Positions 52,830 to 63,682 of a DNA stretch of 64,000 nucleotides are shown piece after piece. The notes beneath the pieces are model-generated. The model was not told where the DNA came from and did not search any database. It saw nothing but the letters and a program-made list of their open reading frames with translations. The first letter of the stretch is position 1. The number at the start of each line of letters is the position of its first letter. A program made the position numbers and the translations under genes. Source of the DNA: Panulirus ornatus (lineage: Eukaryota; Arthropoda; Malacostraca; Decapoda; Palinuridae); NCBI RefSeq assembly GCF_036320965.1, contig NC_092225.1, forward strand, positions 30,421,443 through 30,485,442. The letters run 5' to 3'.

Positions 52830-53590
52830 CGTTCACAGAGGGAAAGAAACAAGCGTTAGGTTTTCAGGCCATACCCTGAGGGACCACTGGCTACTCGCGG
52901 CGAGGGCCTGGATGGTCTTCAGTGGTCGCTGGAGATCATCCCCGGGCATAATGCCCCCCCAGCACTGGTCTGATGGCGGCGCTGGGTCACCCATGGGCCG
53001 TCCCCTTGGATATGTTCGGATGGTGTAGGTGCCTCCGGTCGTGTCCTTCAAGAGCATTCTGCCGTTCCATCATATCAGTGTAAACTAGATCAAGAATACC
53101 GGAGAGACTGAACCCAAATAGCATGTGGGGGCAGATCTGGGAACTGAGAGTGGCAGAAGCAGTAACAACTTCCTGTAAGCTACTTACAGTCTTTTCAACC
53201 TTGGCCATCCTTCCAGGCGAAGACATGGTGTTCACCTCCCCCAGCAGACTCACTGGCAGCTTCGCAAGTCACTGACCAGAGAGCCATTCAGCCAATCCAC
53301 CTCATACATTGCACTGAAGAAATCGTCAAATATAAGTCTTTGTGAGTCGAACCTTTTGAAAAAGATGGCATCTGTTTGCGTAAATGTCAGTTCGGTACCA
53401 GACTTCCACACGCGGTCCTTAGAGAGTGTTCCCTTCGCTTGACAGTATTGTAGAGGAGGAGGGTATGAGACTTTACGAATACTTTGATCATGTCTGAAGG
53501 CTTACCCTTGTGTTTTTTGTGGGTACGTTCATTGCGGCGTTTCTTGTCCACTTCGGCGTTCACTAATGCCGTACCACACCACATCCAGTC
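52830..53590 (-). pseudogene. Decayed coding relic of unknown family
   Basis: Minus-strand frames follow one another with shifts. 53584-53430 reads VNAEVDKKRRNERTHKKHKG and MIKVFVKSHTLLLYNTVKRR. Then 53426-53250 in another frame reads RVWKSGTELTFTQTDAIFFK and RFDSQRLIFDDFFSAMYEVD. Then about 53230-52990 has MAKVEKTVSSLQEVVTASAT and LFGFSLSGILDLVYTDMMER. Composition and codon use look protein-like across at least three frames, so I read it as a broken gene or old mobile-element ORF. A GTGAGT after SDLRSC could be a donor. I do not recognise the protein. Confidence 0.35.
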
Positions 53591-54350
53591 GTCCCTGCCT
53601 GATGAACTTCATTTACTCCACCTCAGAGGAAAAGAAATTCGATAGATGGTCAGGCATTGTTGTGTGCCAGCTACCGTTACTTGTAATTGTCAGTTGCCTT
53701 GGGTACAGGTTAAGAGCAGGTGGTTACCTAAGTAATTACATTGAAACATTAGTAATCATGATCATTGTTAACGTGATATGTGTCAGTGTTTATTCTTCAG
53801 TAGAAGTCAAAATACAAGTAACTCCAGGATAAAAGTAGGAGCTCATGTTGGTTCTCATTAACTCGCTAAATACTTTCATAATTTCTCCTCAGCTCCGTAT
53901 CTGTGTGTGGCTGGTATTGGGAGTGATGGCTGCTGTCGGCTCACGTTCTTGCAGGGGAGTTGCATCCTAGTCAAGGTAAATGTTCCATTCATGTAGGAAA
54001 AAAAAATGTTTCATTTTGTTGCGATACATTTAATTCTCATGGAGGTTTATTTCGCCCTTGGCTTACTTGGTGCGGCAAGACACGTGTTTTTAGAGTGTCA
54101 TTCACCATTTAGAAGAACTACATCTTATCTTTATACATTGCACTATAAGGAAATTGATGATACCATGTACGATACACCAACTGGAAAACGTCCGTGGTTA
54201 GAGGCTCGCACGAGCACATATACTTAGCTGAATTACAAAATATGAGCAGGTCTACCAACCCCGTAAGGGCTCGCCAACTTTACATACACGTTTATGGCTA
54301 CATAAACTCCCTCACAGACACATATACACCGTTTCATAGATACACCCACC

Positions 54351-54358
<8 letters not shown>
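53591..54358. other. No gene seen
   Basis: Ordinary sequence with short open frames only. Confidence 0.5.

Positions 54359-54413
<55 letters not shown>
54359..54413. repeat. (CA)n microsatellite
   Basis: About 27 units after three CCCA units. Confidence 0.95.
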
Positions 54414-54415
<2 letters not shown>

Positions 54416-54611
54416 CGTGTGGGTGTGGTATCTTAGGTGTTGGGCCTGGTGGCAGTGCCTCACTAAACGACCCTCATTACCCAGGTTAATTAATCCTAAT
54501 AAGCTTGAAAAGAAATGCTTTCGAAACATTCTCCGGGTTTCTGTATAAGGCTTTGTTGGCGGGTCGTGGAGGCCGGGGGAGGAGGGTATCCACCACGAAG
54601 TACTGGGTGTT

Positions 54612-54765
54612 GTATTTACAGGGAAGGTGAGGCGGGGTAGGGTTACGTGAACAGCCACACCTGTGATGGCTGGCCACCAGGAGGCCCTTGGGGGGGTCAC
54701 TAACCGTCACAGGTGTGACGGTTCGCGTAACCCTACCCGGTCTCACCTTACTTGTAATAGATTAC
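54612..54765. repeat. Imperfect inverted repeat, arms about 55-60 bp
   Basis: The left arm has AAGGTGAGGCGGGGTAGGGT and TACGTGAACAGCCACACCTG. The right arm is its reverse complement with a few mismatches. The loop is about 38 bp. The right arm start also contains the small palindrome CGTCAC-AGGT-GTGACG. Confidence 0.75.
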
Positions 54766-55149
54766 CTAGTATTGTCCGACTGATGACGGCCGTTCCAGGA
54801 AGGATGATGAGGGAGATCCGTGTTTGTGGTGGGCAGGGGAGGACCCCATCAGGTGGTGGTGGTGGTGGCCGCAGCCACTGGCTGATTAATGACCTCCCTC
54901 GTGTGTCGAGAGCCACACCATCACTAGCGCGGTGACTGTGGCTATTATCGCCCCGACCAACAACCATTTTCTTTACGACCTTTGGCTTGTGATGGAGGCA
55001 ATTACTCGCTGAATGAACTAAGTGTTGGTGCTTCACGCAGGGGAGAAAAATTGTTTTCTCTACAATGCTTCATGCGAATAAGCTCCCTGATTCTTAAAAG
55101 CTTTCTTGTAATACCTGGAACTTGTCCCTAATCATCTAGAACTTTATTG

Positions 55150-55410
55150 CTCCAGCAGTTTTTCCACACGAACAGGCCACCAGATCGGTGTCATTAGCAA
55201 AGAGCAGCCGACTCACCTTCCAGCCTCCCCAGCCCCTAACACATAGCAGACCCTGCGTATTTTTCCAAGACCCTAGCATTTACTTCCCTCATCATTCCGT
55301 CCATAAACAGATGAAACGGCCATGGTGATACCACACACCCTTGCCGTAGATCAACCGTCACCAAGAATCACTCACCCTCCTCTCCTCGCCCTCACACGCA
55401 ATCCACCTCT
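55150..55410 (-). pseudogene. RT relic (motif B to FADD region), minus strand
   Basis: The sequence aligns by eye with copy 3 between about 52230 and 52460: matching blocks include the ACCATGG...CACACCC...TGCCG motif B region and the ATTAGCAAA...CAGC-GACTCAC FADD region. Many substitutions and indels make it an old copy of the same LINE group. Confidence 0.6.
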
Positions 55411-55439
55411 GCCACCAGAAAGTATGATGGGGTAAGAGG

Positions 55440-55690
55440 GAAGTGTGCTAATAAGATGGTTTATATGAGATAGCTGAAATGGTTCGGACATAAGAATTGG
55501 ACGAGTGAAGAGGGCCGACTATGAGGGTATACGTGGATGTAAGAGGAGTACACCAAGGAGGAGGTGGAAGGATGCAGTGAAAGATGCTTCCTGTGATCGG
55601 TAACTGTACATGCAGGAGGGTGCGAGGCGTGCATGGGAAAGGGTAAATTGGAGCCCTTTTGAGGGTAAGGTCAAACCCACTAAGGTGGAG
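55440..55690 (+). pseudogene. RT C-terminal relic, plus strand
   Basis: Blocks such as GAAATGGTTCGGACAT, CAAGGAGGAGGTGGAAGGATG and ATGCAGGAGGGTGCGAGG match the WFGHMERM...RRGRPNWRWKDGV...MQEGERRAR coding end of LINE copy 1 near 33556-33735. Stops break it. It lies head to head with the preceding relic. Confidence 0.6.
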
Positions 55691-57124
55691 GGTGAAGTGA
55701 AGATGCGTGTGAAGAGCTTGAACTGAAGATTCGTTTGTCGAGGTCAAAGTTGAATTTGGAATCGATGGGTGTAGTGATGTCCGGCGCTGTGTCCTTCCTT
55801 AGTTAACATGATGGAAAGGAGGGGTGGATAATATGGAAGGAAACATGTAGAATTTGCTTTTGACTGTTGGCGTTTGTGGTCTTCTAGAACGTCTGCTGGT
55901 GAAGACCTAAAGTCAATATGGTGGAACTAAGGAATTGCAGGTCCTGATAAGAGAAAACATTCCGGGATGTCATCAACTTTATTACGTCACAATCAGACAT
56001 CATACACTGACGGTGATAACACGCCATACACATTAACATACAACCCTAAGTAAGGTGTTACAGACCTTAGATAGGGCATTACAGACCCTAACTATGACGT
56101 TACAGACCCTAAGCAGGGAGTTACAGACCCTAACTAGGGTGTTATAGAGATATTTACAGATAAATAGGCAGCGTGGTGGTAGTGATAACCCCTCCTCGTT
56201 AATCCAGGTAGGTGGGAAGGTAGGTGCTTGTATCCTGTAAGTCGTGATGGGCTCTGGTCGAGGGTATTGGTGGATGCTGTGTGTCTTGAGAGGAGAGCGA
56301 GGAGGGGATGTGTTGGTTCAAGGGTTCTGGGGAGGGTTGGGGGAGCCGAGATCTACCACGCGCCTCAACAATAAATAATGGGGCAGCGTTCCAGTTTCTA
56401 TGCCAGCTGGGTCTTCACAGCTTTACATGCTACAGAGACGCTGAAGCTACTGGATATGTTGGCTGTGTCGGAGAACTTGTATGTGAGCGTAGGAAAGTGA
56501 GAGATATAAATAGATAGATAGATAGATATGTACAAGCGCACATATATATATGTATACACACATTCACGCAGGCAAGCAGTGTGTGTGTGGTTACTATTTG
56601 TTTGTTTGGGAAGAAAGTTCTACACTTGTGTTGCCTCGAGTGTGTGTGTGTGTGTGTGGGTGTGTAATGCAGACGGCGTAAGGCAGGCCAACTAGAAGGT
56701 TCTGTGAGGGATAATCACGTAACAGCGTTTGTCTGTGGATATTACCAATAAGGGACGGTGTGCACGACCTTGTGACACGTACTAGTTGCTGGTGTACACA
56801 CCTGGGTGTGGAGGAGTCGCTTTTCTGGTGTCCGAGATTTGAACTTCGGTTTGAATACCGGATGAGGACGACAGACGTAGTTTAGAATATTCAGGGGAAA
56901 AAATAAAAGATATTTGTGTTTGGAAACTGGAACGCGATTGAATTTCATGATGACAGACAACTGGAGGAAAAGACATCCGTGTTGCCATGATGACGCCAGT
57001 GTGATGAATCTAGCAGCAGCAGCAGCCGCCACATAATGTAAACATTGTCTATTTTTTTGATAATTTGTAAATATATTTATGTGATCTTACGATGGTTACC
57101 TCAGCGTTAGCTGGGTGGCTAGGA
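55691..57124. other. Downstream of gene B
   Basis: Contains the 21-bp tandem repeat, a short GATA run (56513-56529) and a GT run (56640-56658). Gene B's 3' UTR should lie at 57124 and below. I saw no clear AATAAA on the minus strand nearby. Confidence 0.45.
56043..56155. repeat. Tandem repeat, about 21-22 bp x 5
   Basis: GTTACAGACCCTAACTAGGG-type units in a row. Confidence 0.85.
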
Positions 57125-59937
57125 TCAGCCCGGCCTCCTCTGAGCCAAGACCTCCTCCAGGTTGCCGAAGCCCTGGGTTGCTCCCCTGAAGGGCGGGGGC
57201 CGAGCGAAGATCTGGGAACCTCCTGTGTGCTGCTGTGGTCTGGAAAACTGCTCTGGACGCCTGATGACGAAGGGGTCGCCCAGATCCTCCTGGTACTGTG
57301 GTTGTTGAGACTTTCTGGGAGGTTGTTGGTCCACGTACCCAGGGGCGGGCCGCTGTGGGGCCTGGGCCGCAGCCACCTGGCCCGTCGTGTCCACGGCAGC
57401 CACGCCAAACTCGAACCCTTCCGGGTAGTAGCGGTCAGCGTAGGTCTTGTTGGCGCCGCGCTCCCCGTCCAGTTCCTTGTACAAGTAGTCGTTCACAAAG
57501 TGGAATTTGGAGGATTTTGCGCAGATGTTGTCAGCGGAGCGTGGCATGCAGATGAGGTGCACCTGCCAATATGAGATTTCCACCTTTACCTCTCATGATC
57601 CCACTCATGAGGTTACGTCAAGTACAAATGTTGAATGCATCAGAAACTAATGACTGAATATAACCCAAACCTGTTTTAAGATGTAAACTTGACGTCTATC
57701 GTAAAAATGTGGGAAGTAACAAAATTTGAAATAAGATTTTCATGCTTGTTTCTACTCTATTAGTAAGTGATAATTCTATGTTGAAGTTCTTCGGTCATTG
57801 ACTCTGCGTCAGAATTCTGAGACCAGAGTTTCTCACTGATTTCATGAATGAAAACTGAGAAAAAAAGTTGTATGCAGTGGCCACTAAACAGGATAGTGCA
57901 CACAGCCTGAACACTACACTGTTATGATCTGTACAACATACAGAAAGTTTCGTGATATTCTGGTAGAGAATAAATATAGAAGGAACATCTTTAAGACGAA
58001 CAGGAAGAGGGCGGTAGATCAGCAGAAGTAAGCTTAGGTGAGGATCAGAAAGATTCATTAATAGTGTTTGCAAAGTACGTTGTCCGCTCCCCATATATTT
58101 TCAAAGGCCATACACGGCTAAGTTTTATTGTAGGTACAAGCATATGGAGCTCTCAAGGTAAAATGTAGTACATCTGGTGTTTCTAACGGTGTGAGCACCA
58201 GCAACCCGCCTTAGTATGCCTCAGGCTATCTTGAGGGAAGGATGTTCTTTCTTTACTCCTCCAGGCTGCCTCTTCATTTTGGGAATTTCGCCTCTGGGGG
58301 CTGTCTTTCTTCCACCTGTGCTTTAAGATGGTTGGCTCTTACCTATCTAAGGAGGAGAAAGCACGTATTTTTGCCTGGAGATAAGAAAATGTGGATGAAT
58401 GAGACTTCTAGGCGCACTGGGCACCCAGAGCGCACGCTTAGGCGGTTGCTTCCTGCAACATCTCATCAGTGCCTCGCCTTATTCAGATCAAGGCCCTTTG
58501 GACCCAAAACATTGGACCTAGAATACTTCAGGAATCTGGTCAGTTCTCTGCCCAAACGTCTACAAATGGTGATCAAGGCTAACGGAGAGATGACAAAGCA
58601 CTGAAATGTAAGTGCGACATCGCCTTTGAAAATCTGTGGGGAGGAGAAAGAGGTATTTTTTCTCACACTATAAAAGATTTTTATCCTCGGTTCACCGTCT
58701 CTGGCCTGTATGGCTACAGAACAAGAACCGTGAAACTCACCTGGTGGAAGTAGGCTCCCGTTACCACTCACCTGGTTGAAGTAGACTCCCGTTACCACTC
58801 ACCTGGTGGAAGGAGGCTCCCTGGGGGCAGAGCCATGAGTGTTTGACACTGTCCTGACAGTAATGGAAGACCTCACACTCGACCTCCTCGTCGGCGTAGT
58901 AGCCGTTGTTCTTGCCGAGGCAGTTGAAGCGCGAGTTGAGAAGCAGGATAGCTAGGCGGTCAGGCTCCTCCTCCTCCTCCTCATCCTCCTCTTCCTCCAG
59001 CACCTCCTCGTAGTCATACACAAGCTGGAGCGGCCGCTCGCGTGTCTCGGCCTCCTGGGAGTCGAGGGGGACGAGGTCCTCGCCGATCACATTATACTGT
59101 TGGAGGTTGCGACACTTCATCACCACATCTCACATGATAGAAGCAGTATTCAGGGTAAATATGCTTAACGCTAACCATTACTGAGCCTAGACGCCACTGT
59201 GACACACTAATCCAAGTCTCTATCTGTCGCAATGTCCACAAAGTCGTTCTATCCGTCTCTCTCTCTCTCTCTGTCGCAATGTCCGCAAAGTCGTTCTATG
59301 TACCAATGTAACGGCATTGTACTGGCCTTCCATTTCGTGTTTTATTTAATGTATGGTGTTTGTTAAGTCTGCGTTCCGTACAAAATGATCATGTGATGTA
59401 ATATGAAGGATCCTGCAATCCTCGTTCGACAGTCTTCCTCGAACTGCTCAGTGCTGCCATGTTCAAGAACACCTACAGCTTGAGAACAACCAGAAGCAGT
59501 GCAGAGCATGTTTGTTAATATATGAAACTTAATTTGTTTCTCCAGTAAGGATTATCTTTGTTAGAGAGAGAGTATCTCGTTGATAAGCGAAGTATAAAGT
59601 TATCCGCATGAATTTGGTATTGAAATTTGAAGCGTTTGCTGTCGAAGTCTGTCCTCTGGTTATTATGATTCATGATGTCTGACTGACATCTCGTGGGGAC
59701 AGACCATCTCTGGCTCATGCCAGAATGTTGCAAGACTTCCTGGCTTAGGACGAGAGGACAGGCGGGTCAGGCGTCATGTGACCTCTAGTGGTAACCCAGG
59801 ACTAGAGCAGTGCCGCCGTCACCATACGACCATCAGGTGTAGCTAGCCCAGTGTGAGGTTCCTTGGGGGCCGTCGGTGGCTCAGAGCGGACGAGGGGTCA
59901 CTCTCAGACATCGTAGCAGCGACAGATGCGACCCTTG

Positions 59938-59968
<31 letters not shown>

Positions 59969-62900
59969 AGGGGGGATGTGATTCTCAAGCGTTGCCCCAG
60001 CGCGTGCTCAGCTCTCTCCGTTAATCGGATTCCCGTGATGAGAACTGTTCTCTCAGGTATATAGAGACGTCTTTTACAACATGCTCTATAAATTCTCTCG
60101 CACGGGTACGTTTGGATCGCTCTCCCTAGCCATGAACTTGGAAAGTCATCGGCGTCTCCTGTCACATGATTTGAGACTGATCGTATGATTTCATGAGCTA
60201 AGCGCATGAACAGACGTATTGGGTCTCAAAACTCGAACTGTGTTACGAGTGAGATCGTCCTCAAGTCGTCTGCCGGGGTAGAGCACATTGGTTCATCAGC
60301 TAACAATAAGAGGACCAATTTGTCGTCTTTGTCACATTCTTGGTCTCACTTTTATGTACATATTCTTGAGGAGAGACCCAGCTGGCGACCGCATTAAGGA
60401 AGACTCGTAATCTCGTTTATTTACGTTACCGGACGCTGTGAATGTTCGTGTCTCCCAAGCTTAAAAACCTCCCTGTCATTACTATGGACAGGTGAGCTGG
60501 GACCGTCAGGGAGGATGTGTGAGAACCCGACAGAGTTTTTTTTTCTTCTCGGCTTGCCTGTCTCTCGCTCCATCCAGTCACTACTTCCCACTTGTTCTCC
60601 TTCCTTCTTTACCGCTCACCATCTTCTCCGGTTCATCTTCTTCCTACTTGCTGTCGTGTCTTCCCATCTTCACCTCCCAAACGCCGGACTGGTCCGTGTT
60701 CACACCGCTCTATCTCTCGCGTTTTTGTCCCCCCCCCCCCTGTCTTTTCTTGTCACTTCCCGCCGCTGCCTCAACCCCCTCCCCTTTCCAGCTCTCCCGA
60801 GAAACGTTACGAGCAGATGCGTCTAGAAAGCCAGAAAGTCATGTGGCGTAGGAAACACCAACAGGAGAAAGTGGCGCAGCTGACTGTGTTCCCACCGCGG
60901 CCGCCGGCTCCGACACCTGCGGCACCTCAAGCCATCACTGGCAACACCAGCTGCTGTCACCAACGGCGCCATCGCCATCCCTTCTTGAGCCACGAGAAGC
61001 TGCCTCATTAATGTTTCAGGAAAAAGATATTGAAAAAACTGTACGCGTAGCTGACGCAACCTGGGAGTATTGTGGTAGGGTTGTGCGTATATGAGATATA
61101 ACGCTAAGGAAATCTTCGGTAGAAATTTGGCCCCCCAGAGCCCATGACGATAGGTGCTACAGTTAGCTCGATGTATGTGCAGTGATGAAAAAGAAAGTTT
61201 TGGTTCATTCCCTATGACCGAGTGGCTCTCTAGTTTCACTCTTTTGGCCCCGATAAGCTAGCTGTCTTTCGTGCTGCGTCACCCACACATTGGCTGCTGG
61301 ATGTCAGCCCTCAAACATAACACCCTCTCCATCTGACGCATGACACTTGACAACACGTAACTCACGCGACTCGTTCTCCATCAACGAAGGTTTTCCCCTG
61401 GTGAGCGCCACGCGTTAGCCCTTTTCTTTTCGCGAAATCTCGTCGTAAATGCTCGTAAAGTACCTGACCGTGAGACTTCGCGCCTCTGATACTGTTATGA
61501 CACTTTCCAGTCGCGAGAAAGTGAGGGACTCACCTTCTCTCACCTTCCCCTTGCATAGTGTACTTACGCTTTTCATAATCGCATTTCTTGACAGTTTTTT
61601 TCGCGTCACGATTTGTCGTCAGTGACACCATGCCATCCCGCCTTATGTTCGCGGACGAGGAGTTGCAAGACCTCTGAAGGCCCGCAAGACATATTGCATG
61701 CAACGTAATCTTTCGGGCTGAGGAGGGAAAACAAGGATGCGGTAAGCAAGGTCATCTCATGATGATGTCATACCAACAAACTACTACATGGAAATGTTGT
61801 TTTTCATATGTCAAACAAGCGTTTGGATTCACTGTCCACCGTCAGAAAATCTTTGAGTACACCAATACCACAAAACGTCTTCTCGAGGACAGAGAATGAG
61901 AAACGACCGAACGCCGCTTTTAGAACTGTAAGATCCGTATCTGGAACATATAGATCTAATGTAATTTCGTGCCCATGACCAACCTCTCAGAATCTTCAAA
62001 CAAGTAAACCAACGCATAACATTTACGATCGCTAGAACATACGGAAGATGAAACAAGTAAATCGCTACAATAAGAAAGATTGCATAATGGCCGGACACTC
62101 GCGAATGTAACAAATTTACGAAAAATGATATAGGAAATGCTTTCAGATTTATTGACCTATCTATGCACCGCACTTTGGCTGTAATCCAAAGGTTAGAAAA
62201 CGGTTTACAGGGGAAATTTCTCACTCTTAGAAGTCATCGACTAATGGTGTAAATCATTAGAGGTTTTGTAGTCGAAGGTCTGGTTAAAGAATTGAAGAGT
62301 TCACATGTCGTATGTATAAACAGAGAGAGCATGACATGCGGGGTGCCACAGGGCTAGGTTCTTGGTCCCATTCTGGTTGTTTGGTGACAACGACACCAGC
62401 AGAATCCTATTATTTCCCTTGAAAACTCAACAATGAAAGGGTTTGAGTACTTTGATGTAATCAGAGTTTGGCAGGGGTAAAACACGTGCAGTTTTGAAGC
62501 ATTAGTTGATTTTTGATTCATTGGAAACTCCAAGCATTTTACTTTAACTTGACCTTAATATCTTAATAGTGTTGGTAATGCCACTAATGGTGCTATATCT
62601 TAACTATAAATGACGTGTATTTGTAAGCTGGATTTTTGGCACATACTTGTGATGGTAGACGTTACGGGTCCGTGATCGGCCGTAAACTAGTATAGTCCTC
62701 CGAAGATTACTTACGGAAACTTGCGTATGTAAGGAAGGTACTCACCAGGGGCAGCTGGTTGGGATGGGTAGGACGACGTTGGATGGTATCGAATTGTGGG
62801 CGTGGTCGAGGATGCCTGGGTCTTGTCCGGTGTATAGGCCGAGGAAGCGACACAATATCCAGTATCTCTTGCGTCTCCTGCTTGTACTGCTGGCGACCTA

Positions 62901-63649
62901 ACTGTTGCTGCTGGTCCTCCGCCCGTGAGATCTGGAACTGTGGGGGCCTTGCCTCTGGACCCTGTTCCTCACTCGGCCGGGGCTGGTACGGAGGCTGTTG
63001 CAGCTGAGGCTCCTCCTGTTGCAGCGTCGTTACCTGTGATAAGCTTCCTCCGTGAACTTGCGTCGTGACCTGTGGCTGGAACTCCTCCCTCACTTCTGAC
63101 GATTCCTGTGTCTGGGGATCTCCCTCATACCGCGGACCTTGTGGTGGTGTCCCCTGCAGAGGCGTCGACGGTGAGAAGTGTTCCTGAGGCTCTGGGACAT
63201 TGGGGCCACCCGAGGAGAACCCTTGGGCGGTGTTCTCCCTGGATGGATCGACGTACTCTTCGTCAGAGAAGAGAGGGGAGAAGTCGCCGCCTTGCAGTGC
63301 CACCTCGTCCTCGGAAAAACCCTCACCTTCCTGTGGCTGGAAGTGCTCATTGAAGCTGGGTCTCGGGTTGAGCGGTAGCTGGCCGACACCGTGCACTTGC
63401 TGGGACCGAACAGATTGTGGGGTAAGACCTGCGAATGGACCTCCCTGGGAGGATGCACCTGGGATGACTGATCTTGACGCACTCGATAAAGGTTTTGGCA
63501 GCCTCGGGCAATTGCTGCTGGGACCTTGCGGAGAAGGCTGTTGCGCCCAGGAACTGCGGACGCTGTTGAGGTGCCCCTCGCGGACCATGCACCACCTGGC
63601 CCCTCGCCAGCAGCGCCGTCATCACCAGCAGCAGCAGTAACTCTCGCAT
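57125..63649 (-). CDS. Gene B: secreted chitin-binding type-2 (CBM14) protein, CPAP1-like, 3 coding exons
   Basis: Minus-strand coding exons are 63649-62746, 59096-58803 and 57562-57125, about 544 residues. Exon 1 opens with a signal peptide (MRELLLLLVMTALLARGQVV) and then a P/Q-rich, partly acidic region. Exon 2 (98 codons) has an acidic E-run (about 34-44) and most of the CBM14 domain, including FNCLGKNNGYYADEEVECE and FHYC. Exon 3 completes it (VHLICMP...DNIC...FHFVNDYLYKE) and ends in a P/Q-rich tail, 145 residues to TGA. The six cysteines are spaced 14, 5, 9, 12 and 8, a standard peritrophin-A pattern. Such single-domain proteins bind chitin in cuticle or lining matrices. All joints are phase 0: CCCTG|GTGAGT to AACAG|TAT, and CACCAG|GTGAGT to TTGGCAG|GTG. 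One oddity: the signal-peptide frame and the long P/Q frame differ by one base, so exon 1 (904 nt) holds an indel, a sequence error or a small unseen intron between about 63590 and 63400. Confidence 0.8.
58328..58604 (+). pseudogene. Tc1/mariner-type transposase relic with internal deletion
   Basis: This lies antisense inside gene B intron 2. A start at 58328 gives MVGSYLSKEEKARIFAWR and then a stop. A second frame continues ETSRRTGHPERTLRRLLPAT, which together look like the N-terminal helix-turn-helix of a Tc1-like transposase. It then runs almost directly into LEYFRNLVSSLPKRLQMVIK and ANGEMTKH-stop, the characteristic C-terminus of the family (LV-S-P-R-VQAVIKA-G-TKY). The DDE catalytic centre of a roughly 340-residue protein is missing. 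I saw no clear terminal inverted repeats. It is dead. Confidence 0.65.
58735..58808 (-). repeat. 31-bp tandem triplication of the gene B exon 2 splice donor
   Basis: CACCAG|GTGAGT or AACCAG|GTGAGT occurs three times at exact 31-bp spacing, with exon ends at 58803, 58772 and 58741. GTGGTAACGGGAG follows the first two. Only the first donor keeps the reading frame into exon 3. The second adds 31 nt and shifts frame, and the third adds 62 nt that include a TAA. Confidence 0.9.
59868..59936 (+). mobile_element. Possible tRNA-headed SINE fragment
   Basis: GGCCGTCGGTGGCTCAGAGCGG resembles a tRNA 5' half with a pol III A box (TGGCTCAGAGCGG). The B box is not well preserved. The fragment ends in a (GT)n tail. 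It lies in gene B intron 1. Confidence 0.35.
59937..59962. repeat. (GT)n microsatellite
   Basis: About 13 GT units, directly after the SINE-like head, followed by a G-rich run. Confidence 0.9.
60534..60800 (+). repeat. Pyrimidine-rich tract
   Basis: This stretch of gene B intron 1 is strongly C/T biased on the plus strand and includes C10 near 60730. Its open frames are serine/proline/leucine-rich only because of that composition. I see no gene. Confidence 0.6.
60850..62239. other. Gene B intron 1, no feature recognised
   Basis: Ordinary mixed-composition intron sequence. I see no convincing coding, RNA or element signal. Confidence 0.5.
62240..62420 (+). pseudogene. Reverse-transcriptase fragment (CR1/L2/jockey-type motif B)
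   Basis: At about 62327-62390 one plus-strand frame reads MTCGVPQG-stop-VLGPILVV, a damaged copy of the RT motif GVPQGSVLGPLLF. It is preceded by sequence consistent with the short linker before this motif. It lies in gene B intron 1, on the strand opposite the gene, and has stop codons. Confidence 0.5.
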
Positions 63650-63658
63650 ATTTACCAC
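63650..63658 (-). other. Gene B 5' leader with probable 3' splice site
   Basis: The minus strand reads CTCTGGTCTTATGCAG|GTGGTAAATATG. A pyrimidine-rich run and CAG lie nine bases before the start codon, so a 5' UTR intron is likely. The ATG (63649-63647) has A at -3. The leader exon and promoter lie beyond this point or outside the window. Confidence 0.45.
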
Positions 63659-63682
63659 CTGCATAAGACCAGAGGATTGCAT

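Noticed and set aside
60492..61011. Overlapping open frames in gene B intron 1
   Set aside because: Caused by the pyrimidine-rich tract; no domain, start context or splice support.
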